Origin: Hoeflea algicola
GTDB taxonomy: Bacteria; Pseudomonadota; Alphaproteobacteria; Rhizobiales; Rhizobiaceae
Assembly: GCF_026619415.1 (NCBI RefSeq)
Contig: NZ_JAOVZR010000003.1
Span: forward strand, 165,322-229,321
Reading direction: 5' to 3'
Length of the DNA stretch: 64,000 nt
Part shown: piece by piece, positions 36,524 to 45,616 of the stretch
How the letters are laid out: every line of letters starts with the position of its first letter
Position numbering within the stretch: the first letter of the stretch is position 1
Position numbers and translations under genes: made by a program
The notes under the pieces: generated by a model
Seen by the model: only the letters and a program-made list of their open reading frames with translations
Databases searched by the model: none
Told to the model about the DNA's origin: nothing

Positions 36524-36749
36524 CGATGACCGCAGCACCGAAGATTGCGGCATTGATCACTTTTCTGGAGTACATCGACAGCATGAAACCCAGCATGATG
36601 ATCGCCATTGCCGCGCCCATCAAAAGCGCCATGTAGGCGCGGGTCTCTGACCAGAAAATGTGGGAAACAAGGTAGGTGTTGAGGTACATTAATCCGAACA
36701 TCACGACCGTCGAGGTCGCGATCATCGCGGCGAATCTCCAATATGACAT
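36524..36749 (-). pseudogene. membrane protein truncated by IS66
   Basis: From the ATG at 36749 (gaaggag ribosome site) the frame encodes 75 residues with two membrane segments: FAAMIATSTVVMFGLMYL, ETRAYMALLMGA and MLGFMLSMYSRKVINAAIFG. This is the membrane N-terminal part known from DUF305-associated proteins of copper loci. The frame runs into the IS66 end at 36523 and finishes there with foreign codons. The C-terminal part is lost. A perfect metal-type palindrome lies 46 bases upstream. Confidence 0.8.
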
Positions 36750-36794
36750 AGCTCACTCCTTCAACTAGGTTGTCAAAAAGGTAGTGAATAAACG

Positions 36795-36814
36795 ACCTTC
36801 CAGCGCTGGAAGGT
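36795..36814 (-). promoter_or_regulatory. perfect CueR-type operator
   Basis: A 20-base perfect palindrome, accttccagcgctggaaggt, matching the ACCTTCC...GGAAGGT dyad bound by CueR/HmrR proteins. It has the same half-sites as the copA operators at 42043-42118. On the minus strand a possible -10 (TTTATT) follows with the dyad in the spacer, so it would have driven the gene now truncated at 36524. Confidence 0.7.
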
Positions 36815-36898
36815 TCCAAAAAAACAAGCCAACAAGCGTTGCCTTCTTAATCTGCATCTCTCGTGACGACGTGAAAGATGGTGGAAGCCGAGCAACTA

Positions 36899-37735
36899 GG
36901 GGCTGTTGACGTTCGGGATTCCCAAATCACCTGACTTCTGATTCAAGGTTGCAAACGGAGGAGAGCAACCTTGACCCGAAGAGTCCTATCCAATTCGCAA
37001 TGGGCGATCATCGAACCTTACTGCCTGGGTAAAACCACCGATCCCGGACAAACCGGACGTGACCCACGGCTTTTCGTGGAGGCAGTCCTCTGGATCGTCC
37101 GCACGGGCGCGCAATGGCGCGAATTGCCGGGTGAGTTTGGCAAATGGAATTCTGTATTCAAGCGGTTCCGCAGATGGGTCAAAGCGGATGCTTTCTATCG
37201 TATGTTCAAGGTATTAGCCTCAGACACCGACCTGGAATACGCGATGATCGACGGTACGATCGTCAAGGTCCATCGTTCAGGACAAGGCGCAAAAGGGGGA
37301 CTCTTTGCCAGGCCATTGGACGCTCTCGGGGGGCATAACGTCGAAGATACTGGCTCTGACGGATGCGCTCGGTAATCTCGTCGATTTCTGTCTGATGCCA
37401 GGCCAAGCTCATGATCTGCGCGAGACCGATGCGTTGATCAGCGGCTTGTCCGCCGGATATTTGCTGGCGGACAGGGCCTTTGACGCGGATTGGCTGCGCA
37501 ATGGCCTGCTGGATCGCGGCATAACCCCGGTCATACCGCCAAAATCCAACCGGAGGTTCCCGGCAGAGTTCGACAAGGAAACCTACAAATGGCGGCATTT
37601 GATCGAAAACTACTTTGGCAAACTGAAGGAAAACAGAGGGATAGCAATGCGCTCTTGCAAAACCGACCAGAGTTTCAAAGCCTTCATCTCAATTGCCGCA
37701 ACGCTCATTCACACACGGTAAACGTCAACAGCCCC
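36899..37735 (+). mobile_element. IS5-family (IS427-group) element 1
   Basis: 837 bases with perfect 15-base inverted ends (ggggctgttgacgtt / aacgtcaacagcccc) and a TA duplication on both sides (36897-36898 and 37736-37737). It carries a transposase split over two frames and sits inside the ion-channel gene. Confidence 0.9.
36971..37721 (+). CDS. IS5-family transposase, two overlapping frames
   Basis: The first frame (36971-37375, TTG start) has the IS5 N-terminal part with ILRTG-like IVRTGAQWRELP and FKRFRRW; the second (about 37305-37721) has SKILALTDALGNL, PGQAHDL, the DRAFDADWLR segment with a catalytic Asp and HLIENYFGKLKENR with the catalytic Glu. IS427-group elements join such frames by -1 slippage, here most likely at caaaaggggga (37290s). 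The protein family alignment needs a second shift at the following six-G run, so this copy may be defective. Confidence 0.8.
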
Positions 37736-38120
37736 TAATCAGCAGGAAGCCGTTCAGTGCTTCAATGCCTGCAAGAAAACGCAAATGACCCGTGGGATAA
37801 ATATCTCCAAGCCCCAATGACGAGTAATTGACAACGGAGAAATAGAAGACATCCATAAAAGAACTGACATTCCCTTGAGCAAAACCACCGATGCCCATGA
37901 TCTCGCCCAAGTTGAACCCAACAGCGTAGAGTCCTGCTTCAAGGATGTGGGCAGTCGCCAGAGAATATAGGGCAAATAGAAGATTGCCAGACCGCGAAAG
38001 AGAGATCTGTTTGGTGACCGCCATCACGAGGCTCATAGCGCGAACATGGACGAGCCCGCTCAATCCGAATAGCAGTACTGCAAACACGACTATCCAAGCC
38101 AACTTTGCTGACCCCTTTTA

Positions 38121-39060
38121 AGTGTCGGTCCGCAAAGAAGTTGAATGATATGAATCGTTTGTGATTCGATGCCGTTGATTTGATTCGACGATGGGATGGA
38201 GGCTATGTGGACGAAAGCGAACCGTGGGAAATACAATCGGGATGGTCTGCGCTATCCCAGCGATCTGACGGATGCGGAATGGGCGCTGGTCGAGCCTTTG
38301 ATACCTCCTGCCAAGCGGGGTGGCCGCAGGCGTGAGGTCAATGTGCGCGAGGTTCTTAACGGCCTGCTTTATGTTCTCAGCACCGGCTGCCAATGGCGGG
38401 CTGTTCCGAAGGACTTGCCGCCGAAGAGCACCCTGTTCAGCTATTTCGACCTTTGGAACTGGGACGGCACACTCGGCCGTATTCATCAGGAGCTTTATGT
38501 GAAATGCCGCGAGGCGATGGGACGCGAGGCTAGCCCGACGGCGGCGGTCATCGACAGCCAGAGCGTCAAAGGCGCGGAAAAAGGGGGCTTGTATCGACCC
38601 GAGCGGGTATGATGCGGGGAAGAAGGTCAAGGGTAAGAAGCGGCATATCCTTGTCGACACGGTAGGTCTGCTGCTGCATGCGCTGGTTCATCCAGCCGAC
38701 ATCCAGGACCGCGACGGCGGTCTGCTGGTCATCAAGACGTTGTTCGGGCGCTATCCGTTTTTGAAGAAACTCTTTGCGGACGGTGGCTATCAGGGACCTG
38801 TCTTCGCCAAGGGTCAGAAGAAGGCCATGCCCGGGCTGGCGATCAAGATCATCAAGCGATCCGACATCGTCAAGGGTTTTGAGGTTCTGCCGAGACGCTG
38901 GGTGGTCGAACGGACTTTCGCGTGGCTTGGGCGATGCCGCAGGCTAGCCAAGGACTTCGAGAACCTGTCGCGCAACGCGCTCGCCTTTCTCAAACTCGCG
39001 TCTATCCGCCTCATGCTGCGAAGGCTCTGTTCAAAATGAACAACTTTCCGGACCGACTCT
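38121..39060 (+). mobile_element. IS5-family element 2
   Basis: About 940 bases bounded by imperfect inverted ends (agtgtcggtccgcaaag on the left, the complement of ctttccggaccgactct on the right). I find no clear target duplication. It lies between the ion-channel start (38102) and the cueR stop (39065), only a few bases from each. Confidence 0.8.
38196..39039 (+). CDS. IS5-family transposase with a -1 frameshift site
   Basis: First frame 38196-38612 (MEAMWTKANRGKY, YPSDLTDAEWALVEPLIP, then VIDSQSVKG with a catalytic Asp); the second frame gives DPSGYDAGKK, KKRHILVDT and on to WVVERTFAWLGRCRRLAKD, which holds the catalytic Glu, ending at 39039. The frames join at gaaaaagggggc (38578-38589), a classical slippery run. 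Together they give a transposase of about 280 residues, the usual length, so the element may be functional through programmed frameshifting. Confidence 0.85.
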
Positions 39061-39064
39061 AAGC

Positions 39065-39478
39065 TTATTGGTTTGGTTGTTCCTCGTCGCTTTGTTTCAT
39101 AGCCAGGTCGGCTAGTATTGGACAATCCGGACGATGATCACCCGTGCAGGCGTCAACAAGAAACGAAAGCGTCACCCGCATTTCCGTCAGTTCTGCGATC
39201 TTTTTGTCGATCCGTTGGAGATGCTGCTCGGCGATCTCCTTGACCTCGGCACTGGCGCGTTTCTCATCTCCATAAAGTGCGAGCAAACTACGGCAATCTT
39301 CTATACTGAATCCAAGCGCACGCGCGCGGCCCAGGAAGGCCAACCTGTGTGCATCTCTTTCGCAGAAGGTGCGATAGCCGTTCGAACTGCGCAAGGGCTT
39401 CACGAGACCTATATCCTCGTAATAGCGGATCGTCTTGGCAGGCAGCCCCGACAGGATAGCGACATCTCCGATATTCAT
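39065..39478 (-). CDS. cueR: Cu(I)-responsive MerR-family regulator CueR
   Basis: A 137-residue MerR-type activator: N-terminal helix-turn-helix with ETIRYYE-like [11 protein letters not shown], a long dimerising helix, and the metal site with C-x7-C (CTGDHRPDC) near 112-120, the spacing of the copper- and silver-sensing CueR/HmrR group. It activates promoters with a 19-base spacer that holds the accttcc/ggaag dyad. It overlaps copA by four bases (ATGA), so it is made from the same transcript and regulates its own level. Confidence 0.93.
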   Translation of the reverse strand: MNIGDVAILSGLPAKTIRYYEDIGLVKPLRSSNGYRTFCERDAHRLAFLGRARALGFSIEDCRSLLALYGDEKRASAEVKEIAEQHLQRIDKKIAELTEMRVTLSFLVDACTGDHRPDCPILADLAMKQSDEEQPNQ

Positions 39479-42012
39479 TGCACCTTTCCTCCGTATTCAG
39501 CGACAACGAGGGTAGCGGGGACAGCCCTCTCAACACCTGAATCTATTAAATTGGATTCATCCATTGCCGGCCTGACCCAACGCAAGCGCAGAGCGTTCGT
39601 CAGCACGAAGATCGAGCTGAGAGCCATCGCCCCGGCAGCCAGCACCGGCGACAGCATCAAGCCAAAGACGGGAAATAGCGCTCCTGCTGCTAAGGGAATG
39701 AGGGCAACATTGTATCCAAAAGCCCAAAACAGATTCTGACGGATGTTGCGCATGGTGCGGTCGGAAATCTCAAAGGCATTGACCACGCCACGCAGGTCAC
39801 CTGACATCAGGACGACGTCGGCTGACTCGATCGCAACGTCTGTACCTGTACCGATGGCGATGCCCACGTCCGCATGGGCCAATGCCGGCGCATCGTTGAT
39901 ACCGTCCCCGACAAAGGCAATCCGCATCTTGGCGCCGCGTAGCTCGTCCAACGCTTCCACCTTGCCGTCGGGCAACACCCCGGCGATTACGTGATCGATG
40001 CCAGTCTCGCGGGCAATGACTTCTGCTGTCTCGCGCTTGTCACCGGTTATCATGGCGACTTTCAGGCCCAGATTGTGGAGGGCGGCGACTGCTGCACGGC
40101 TGGCCGGTTTAACAGGGTCCGCAACTCCGATTACGGCGGCGACCAGCCCGTCCACCGCGACGTACAGTGCCGTTCGCCCACTAACGGCAAGGCGCGTTTC
40201 GGCATCCGCGAGTGCGCCAACGGAAAGCCCCTCCCGGGTCATCAGCCGATCCGCACCGACCAGAATCTCCCGACCGGCAACACGTGCCCGCACACCATAG
40301 CCCGTGATGGACTCGAAGCCTTGGACGTCCTGCGAAACAGACCCTTCGGCACGCCCAGCGCGTACGATCGCTTCAGCGATAGGATGTTCCGAGCGTGCCT
40401 CGACCGCCGCGACCAACGCCAACACCTCTCCGTGTTCGAAGCCATCGGCCAACACGAGGTCGGTCAATTCCGGGCGGCCCTCGGTCACCGTGCCGGTCTT
40501 GTCGAGCGCGACCACGTCCACGCCGGTCAATTGTTGCAATGCATCGCCCTTGCGGAACAGCACTCCCATTTCCGCCGCGCGGCCGGTTCCAACCATGATC
40601 GAGGTGGGCGTGGCCAGGCCCATCGCGCAGGGACAGGCGATGATCAGCACAGATACGCCTGCCACCAGTGCGTAGGAAAGTGCGGGCGACGGCCCGACGA
40701 CCATCCAGACCAGCACCGTGAACGCTGCGAGCGCCATCACCGCAGGTACGAACCAAAGTGTGATCCGATCCACCATACCCTGAATCGGCAGTTTGGCCCC
40801 CTGGGCCTCCTCGACCATTCGAATGATCTGCGCCAGCGTCGTCTCGGCACCAACGCGTGTGGCGCGGAACTGAAAGCTGCCGGCACCGTTGACTGTTCCA
40901 CCAGTGACGGGATCGCCGGGTACTTTGCTTGCAGGAACCGGCTCCCCGGTGATCATGCTTTCATCCACATGGGCACTGCCTTGGGTCACCTCGCCGTCCA
41001 CTGCGATGCGTTCACCGGGGCGCACCACAAGAATGTCACCGGTTCGAATCCTCTCGATGGGCACGTCCTGCGGTTCGCCGTCCACAAGAGCCCGCGCTGT
41101 CCGTGCCTGCAACCCCATTAGCTTCTGGATGGCAGCACCGGTTCGGCCCTTGGCGCGCGCCTCCATCCATCGTCCCAGTAGGATCAGCACCACTATCACC
41201 GCTGCCGCCTCAAAATAGACGGCCCGCGTGCCATCGGGCAGCAAAGAGGGGGCAAAGAGTGCGACGATGGAATAGAGATAGGCTGCCCCAGTTCCCATTG
41301 CGACGAGGCTGTTCATGTCTGGTGCGCCCTTCAGGAGGGCTGGAAAACCTGCTGTGTAGAAATGGCGGCCAGGCCATGCAAGTACGATAGTAGTCAGAAC
41401 GAATTGGATCATCCAGCTGGTTTGATGCCCGATCGCTCGCCCGATAAGTTCGTGCATGCCCGGCACAATATGCGCACCCATTTCCAGCAAGAAGACGGGA
41501 AGCGCGATTGCCGCAGCGAACGCTGTCCTTTTGGCAAACTCCCGCGCCTCGCTTTCCTTGCGGGTGCTGCGGTCCTCGATCACCGAGTCGTCTGCGCTCT
41601 GGGCAGGGTAGCCTGCATCTGCGGCCGCCTTCAGCAAGTCTGACAATTCGACCACACCCTCTGCAACGGTCACTTTCGCGGTCTCCGTCGCGAGATTGAC
41701 GTTTACGTTGAGCACACCAGACACTGCCGCAAGTGCTTGGCCCACACGTCCCACGCACGACGCGCAGGACATGGACGACACATTCAGGCGGATGCTCCGG
41801 GTCCGGGCGGGATAACCAGCTCGTTCCAGCGCCTCGACAACATCTGGGATGACCGCGGAAGAACCAAGCCGGATCAGTGCAGTCTCGGCCGCCAGGTTCA
41901 CATTAACCTCTTCAACACCGGGGATAGCCAATAGCGTGCGTTCGACTCGCCCGACGCAGGATGCGCATGACATGTTCTGGACAGAAAGCCGCAGATTTTG
42001 TGTGGCGGGCAT
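39475..42012 (-). CDS. copA: Cu(I)-exporting P1B-type ATPase CopA
   Basis: Pumps Cu(I) out of the cytoplasm. 845 residues with two N-terminal HMA domains (CxxC at 16-19 and 83-86), eight membrane segments, the actuator motif TGEP, the CPC ion site (460-462), the phosphorylation motif DKTGT (504-508), then HP in SEHPIAEA and [10 protein letters not shown]. The ATG at 42012 is preceded by aaggaga. The longer frame (to 42264) passes through the promoter and copZ and is not real. CueR is downstream in the same operon; the promoter carries a CueR dyad. Confidence 0.97.
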   Translation of the reverse strand: MPATQNLRLSVQNMSCASCVGRVERTLLAIPGVEEVNVNLAAETALIRLGSSAVIPDVVEALERAGYPARTRSIRLNVSSMSCASCVGRVGQALAAVSGVLNVNVNLATETAKVTVAEGVVELSDLLKAAADAGYPAQSADDSVIEDRSTRKESEAREFAKRTAFAAAIALPVFLLEMGAHIVPGMHELIGRAIGHQTSWMIQFVLTTIVLAWPGRHFYTAGFPALLKGAPDMNSLVAMGTGAAYLYSIVALFAPSLLPDGTRAVYFEAAAVIVVLILLGRWMEARAKGRTGAAIQKLMGLQARTARALVDGEPQDVPIERIRTGDILVVRPGERIAVDGEVTQGSAHVDESMITGEPVPASKVPGDPVTGGTVNGAGSFQFRATRVGAETTLAQIIRMVEEAQGAKLPIQGMVDRITLWFVPAVMALAAFTVLVWMVVGPSPALSYALVAGVSVLIIACPCAMGLATPTSIMVGTGRAAEMGVLFRKGDALQQLTGVDVVALDKTGTVTEGRPELTDLVLADGFEHGEVLALVAAVEARSEHPIAEAIVRAGRAEGSVSQDVQGFESITGYGVRARVAGREILVGADRLMTREGLSVGALADAETRLAVSGRTALYVAVDGLVAAVIGVADPVKPASRAAVAALHNLGLKVAMITGDKRETAEVIARETGIDHVIAGVLPDGKVEALDELRGAKMRIAFVGDGINDAPALAHADVGIAIGTGTDVAIESADVVLMSGDLRGVVNAFEISDRTMRNIRQNLFWAFGYNVALIPLAAGALFPVFGLMLSPVLAAGAMALSSIFVLTNALRLRWVRPAMDESNLIDSGVERAVPATLVVAEYGGKVQ

Positions 42013-42036
42013 GAAGATCTCCTTATAGCTCGCAAC

Positions 42037-42068
42037 ATAGCTAGAGCTTCCACTCGCTGGAAGGTCAA
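42037..42068 (-). promoter_or_regulatory. CueR-controlled promoter of copA-cueR
   Basis: On the minus strand: -35 TTGACC (42068-42063), a 19-base spacer with the dyad ttccagcgagtggaag, and -10 TAGCTA (42043-42038). This long spacer with an accttcc-type dyad is the hallmark of CueR-activated promoters. Confidence 0.85.
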
Positions 42069-42095
42069 GCCTGTCAGATTGTTTTTGTTTGGCCC

Positions 42096-42126
42096 TTGAC
42101 CTTCCCGTACTGGAAGCACTCATGTG
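42096..42126 (+). promoter_or_regulatory. CueR-type promoter of the copZ-like gene
   Basis: TTGACC at 42096-42101 is followed by the dyad ttcccgtactggaag in a 19-base spacer; the -10 (catgtg) is poor. It mirrors the copA promoter 27 bases away on the other strand, so CueR could switch both on. Confidence 0.7.
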
Positions 42127-42150
42127 AACGGTTGAATGAAGGAGAAAGAC

Positions 42151-42357
42151 ATGACGAGCTATTATATCCCAAGCATGAGTTGTGGACACTGCACTGCAGC
42201 AATCGAAAATGCGATCAAGGCAATTGACCCAACAGCAAGCGTTTTGTGCGAGGTGGCTTCGCACACTGTTTCGGTAGAAAGCTTTCTAACCGACCGTGCG
42301 ATCTCGGTGGCGATCCGCGATGCGGGTTATGAAGTTGTCGCCCCTTCGTCTTCCTGA
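42151..42357 (+). CDS. copZ: CopZ-like HMA copper chaperone
   Basis: A 68-residue heavy-metal-associated domain protein: the metal loop [12 protein letters not shown] (CxxC), then beta/alpha repeats ending GYEVV. It would carry Cu(I) in the cytoplasm and hand it to CopA. The ATG at 42151 lies seven bases after gaaggag; the earlier ATG at 42136 lies before this site. Divergent from copA and with its own CueR-type operator. Confidence 0.9.
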   Translation: MTSYYIPSMSCGHCTAAIENAIKAIDPTASVLCEVASHTVSVESFLTDRAISVAIRDAGYEVVAPSSS

Positions 42358-42504
42358 CGTAGAAACAGCATCGGTCGAACACGGGTCGATAATAGTGGGC
42401 TGTGCCAGTCCGCCTATCCTACCGTTCAACCGTCATGTGCAATCATATTTCGCGGTGTAAATCGGAGTCGTAACAAGCCTCAAAATGCGAAAGACGGTAT
42501 TGTA

Positions 42505-43152
42505 ATGGTCAAAAAGGAAAAAGCTAAGACATTGAACCTGGATGCAGGACCTGAGCATTCTTTGCTGGAAGGGCGTAGTGCATTCTTCGGTTTTTTGATG
42601 AAACGTCTCGGCAATCGGGCCGATGCGGAGGACGTGTTGCAAGAGTTTTCCATTCGGGTGCTCGCTCGCAAAGATCAACTGCGCGAAGCAGACCGTATGG
42701 ATGCTTGGCTCTATGCCATTTTGCGCTCGACCCTGAACGATCACTACCGGAGGTCGAAACGGCTGAACCGCTTGACCGACGCTGTCGCCCGCGAGCCCGC
42801 GGCGTGGATACAAGAGGCCCCCGAACAATTGGGCAAACTTTGCACTTGCCCGGGTGGATTGATCTCGGATCTCCGCCCCACCGATGCCCAATTGATCCAG
42901 CGGGTCGACTTTGGTGAGGATGATCGCATTGCTGTCGCTGCAGATTTGAAGATTAGCCGTAACGCGCTGGGCGTGCGCTTGCACCGGGCCCGTATGGCGC
43001 TACGCGAAGCACTCGTCGTACATTGCGGCACGTGTTGCGAAACTTCCCGCAACGACTGTTATTGCGCGCCAGAAGGCTGCGAGAACGAAGAACACGGCTC
43101 GAGTTGCGTTACAGAAATCAAGCCGTCCGACCATATCCGCCCAACCGTGTAA
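42505..43152 (+). CDS. ECF sigma factor with a cysteine-rich C-terminal tail (CorE-like)
   Basis: A 215-residue ECF sigma factor. Region 2 lies at about 25-90 (DAEDVLQEFSIRVL, AWLYAILRSTLNDHYRR), region 4 at about 130-175 (ISRNALGVRLHRARMALREAL). A CTC pair sits in the linker (about 112-114), and the last 40 residues hold seven Cys, including CGTCC and CYC. This layout matches copper-sensing CorE-like (ECF44) sigma factors, which use the Cys-rich tail and linker CxC as metal sensor instead of an anti-sigma factor. No anti-sigma gene is next to it. The targets may be the neighbouring copper genes (inference). Confidence 0.85.
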   Translation: MVKKEKAKTLNLDAGPEHSLLEGRSAFFGFLMKRLGNRADAEDVLQEFSIRVLARKDQLREADRMDAWLYAILRSTLNDHYRRSKRLNRLTDAVAREPAAWIQEAPEQLGKLCTCPGGLISDLRPTDAQLIQRVDFGEDDRIAVAADLKISRNALGVRLHRARMALREALVVHCGTCCETSRNDCYCAPEGCENEEHGSSCVTEIKPSDHIRPTV

Positions 43153-43218
43153 GAATAGTCGCTCTGCGACGTCTCCCTATGTGAACCTGCCCTTTGGGTG
43201 ACAACGCGGGAGTATTCG

Positions 43219-43545
43219 ATGGGACAGAAGACAGAGGCTCGGATTCGGCAACGAGGCAGTTTGCGTGCGACCGATGCGGAACTATCTGCGCTTGTAAGCC
43301 AGATGGCGTGCCGATGTGCGAAATGCACGAATTATGACGATGCACCCCTGGCACGGGCAATGTTTCAAAGCGTCGAGGAACGCGGCCAGACCTTGGACGC
43401 CGCTGCCGGATCGCTTGGGATCGATGTGGGGGACGGTGCCTATTTGCTGGCTGGTTTGCGCCAAGACGTTGCGGTCGATTTCGCGTTGACACTACTGACT
43501 GGTCGAAAACCGGACCTTCTGAACCGGCAGGAGGAGCCTGTCTGA
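43219..43545 (+). CDS. small protein with a CRCAKC motif, unknown
   Basis: A 108-residue soluble protein with a CRCAKC cluster (about 39-44) followed by a helical domain ending LLTGRKPDLL. I do not recognise a family. It starts 66 bases after the CorE-like sigma factor gene on the same strand, with a gggag ribosome site seven bases before the ATG. A metal-binding or sigma-related role is possible but unproven; the closeness to a Cys-rich sigma factor is the only clue. Confidence 0.65.
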   Translation: MGQKTEARIRQRGSLRATDAELSALVSQMACRCAKCTNYDDAPLARAMFQSVEERGQTLDAAAGSLGIDVGDGAYLLAGLRQDVAVDFALTLLTGRKPDLLNRQEEPV

Positions 43546-43762
43546 TGTGCGCTCGAAACTCTCCCGCTAGAAGGCGCCTTCAAGGATGCTTCGGGCGCAT
43601 GACGGCTTGTCCTTAAAGCTACAAGAGGCATTTTGGACCGCAATCGTCGCGGAGCGCCCCAAAAAGTAACGAAGTCCGGCTCGGATGCAGTGTGCCCTGT
43701 CCCCGCCCGCGCTGATAACGGTGGGGAATACCGCCGCCGCGAACTTGAAAAGGAAATTCCAC

Positions 43763-44461
43763 ATGCTCGCAAAAGACATCATGACAACGACGGTGATCTC
43801 GCTCTCATCCAATGAAACTGTTGAGGAGGCAGTGCGTCTGATGCTCGCTCATCACGTCAGCGCCTTACCTGTGCTGGATGCTGAGGGAGAGGTGATCGGC
43901 CTCATTAGCGAGGGGGATCTGATGCGAAGGGTCCGCAATACGGGCGACGTACGCCGATCGTGGTGGCTCGAGATTTTCGCTCGAGCGTCTGAAAACGTCG
44001 AGGAATTCGTCAAACTGCGTAGTCAACACGTCGCGGACGTCATGACGCGAAAAGTCTTATCGGTAGATGAAGAAACGCCAGTCAGTGAAATTGCGAAACT
44101 CCTTGAGACACATCGAATCAAGCGCGTCCCGGTGTTGCGTGGAGGCCTGCTGGTCGGAATAGTGAGCCGCGCAAACCTGCTCCACGCCCTGTCCAGGGCT
44201 GACCAACGCGGACTTCCTGAGCCGTCAGACGATGATCGTGAATTGCGTATCAGAATTGACGCTGCGCTGAAGGAAGTGCCAGTCGCGTGGTCCAATCTCA
44301 TTAACTATTCGGTTGAAAACGGAAAAGTATCCGTGAGTGGCTTGGTAGACAGTCGGGCAGAAGAAAACGCGATCCGTGTTGCCATCGAGAATGTGCAGGG
44401 AGTGCAAAATGTGCACCTGCAGTTGGGGCTTGCACCTACCTGGGCTTATTATGGGATCTGA
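43763..44461 (+). CDS. CBS-domain pair with C-terminal BON domain, second copy
   Basis: A 232-residue paralogue of the protein at 5727-6416, with the same order: CBS 1 (about 7-60), CBS 2 (about 88-140), BON (about 158-230), and the same VGLVSEGDLM/ VGIVSRANLL ends of the CBS domains (here IGLISEGDLM). It probably senses adenosine nucleotides. The ATG at 43763 follows aaggaaa; the frame is open to 43685 but without a ribosome site. Confidence 0.85.
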   Translation: MLAKDIMTTTVISLSSNETVEEAVRLMLAHHVSALPVLDAEGEVIGLISEGDLMRRVRNTGDVRRSWWLEIFARASENVEEFVKLRSQHVADVMTRKVLSVDEETPVSEIAKLLETHRIKRVPVLRGGLLVGIVSRANLLHALSRADQRGLPEPSDDDRELRIRIDAALKEVPVAWSNLINYSVENGKVSVSGLVDSRAEENAIRVAIENVQGVQNVHLQLGLAPTWAYYGI

Positions 44462-45616
44462 GAACGGGCCGTGTGCCGGCGCCAACTACAATCGAAGATG
44501 GGTGGGAGCTACAACCCGGTCCTGAAGACGTCGGCGGTGTTTTTCTAAGGAGTGCCCAATTGACCTGGATCACAAGAACGATCCTGCCTGAATTGTTTGC
44601 ATGAAGAGACAGAAAAGGCGTCTCCTGTCGAAAGCTTGTCTGAACAATATTGCCTTTTTGTCACGGGCATGTTCGCTCTGGCACCGCAGTGCCGATGTTT
44701 GTGCTTTCGGCGGAATTCGACTTTCGTTTGAAAGATGGCGTCCCGTACGCACAAGCTCTTGGGATTGTGCAGACTGGTGAGGTCGGTATTGCGGCGGTCA
44801 GTTCCGACCAAGACTGGGTCAATCATTGCCAGTCAATTCCTGGCCGCCATACTGCGCTTTTGCCGGTATGGGAAACGGTTCTTTGGGTTTGCATCATTGA
44901 ATGAACCGTTTGAAATAGCCCCTGACTGGTTTGCGTCATCACGAACGTCTGGTTTGCTCCGTCCCCGCGCAAACCGCCTGTCGCAGGCCTAGCCGCTTTC
45001 AGAGGTCGGCAGCATTCCCCTTGTTACCGCTCTGAGAGCGGGCCAACGAACGATTGCGGTCAATCTGTAATGGTTTGCCACCAGCAACGTCTAAAGCGTG
45101 AAACCCACAGCAAAGGAGGTCATCATGGATCTGAAACCTGCGAACTAAACCGAACACGGTTCCAAGGAAAAATTGGACGGACATTGCAACAGCACAGGCC
45201 GATCACAGCCAAGGTGCGCAGTAGCAGACATCAACGGATCGTCAGCAGAAGGCCAATTAGGTTTGAGGAGCGATGATTCAAACGAAACAATGGGTGATGA
45301 CGGGAACCAAATTATGAGCGGCTAAACTCGACCTTTGGCCAGCACCTATCCAAAATGGACAGACAATCATTATGGCCTTGTCGATTAGATTTTACAGTAA
45401 TTAGAATATTATTGCCTTTTCGACGATTCTTCGCGATGAATCATGAAGATTCCATATTACAAATACGACATGCAATAGCTATCTAAATATTTCACCAATT
45501 TAATATTGAGATAATTATAGTCAAAGACTACATAATAACTCTAACAGAATTTGCAAAATTGCTTGATCATTCGCACTTTTAACAGTGAGTATAGTTAAAG
45601 AAAAAGGAAAACGGGT
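44462..45616. other. 1.15-kb stretch without a gene, A+T-rich at its end
   Basis: No supported reading frame on either strand. The last 230 bases (about 45380-45610) are strikingly A+T-rich, with long runs such as tatctaaatatttcaccaat, unlike the rest of the window. It may hold the Rieske gene promoter, a binding region for a nucleoid protein, or the join of two transferred segments. Confidence 0.5.

Larger units (their letters stand above)
36847..38102 (-). pseudogene. two-span ion channel interrupted by an IS5-type element
   Basis: From 38102 (TTG, with aaaagggg upstream) the frame encodes a small channel with membrane helices and the selectivity-filter-like SSLGLGD before a final helix ending ALNGFLLI. 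There the element 36899-37735 interrupts it. If the element and one copy of the TA duplication are removed, the frame continues as SCSASTIFHVVTRDAD and stops at 36847. So the gene was intact until this recent insertion; only its last 16 residues are replaced. Family: Ion_trans_2-like potassium channel; ion specificity not certain. Confidence 0.8.

Noticed and set aside
34052..36531. 8-base target duplication around IS66
   Set aside because: The flanking octamers aatctcaa and cgatgacc do not match.
39991..41121. 376-codon frame antisense to copA
   Set aside because: Long only because copA is G+C-rich; no recognisable motif.
44545..45276. Several short frames in the 1.15-kb gap
   Set aside because: None has a ribosome site plus a recognisable product.
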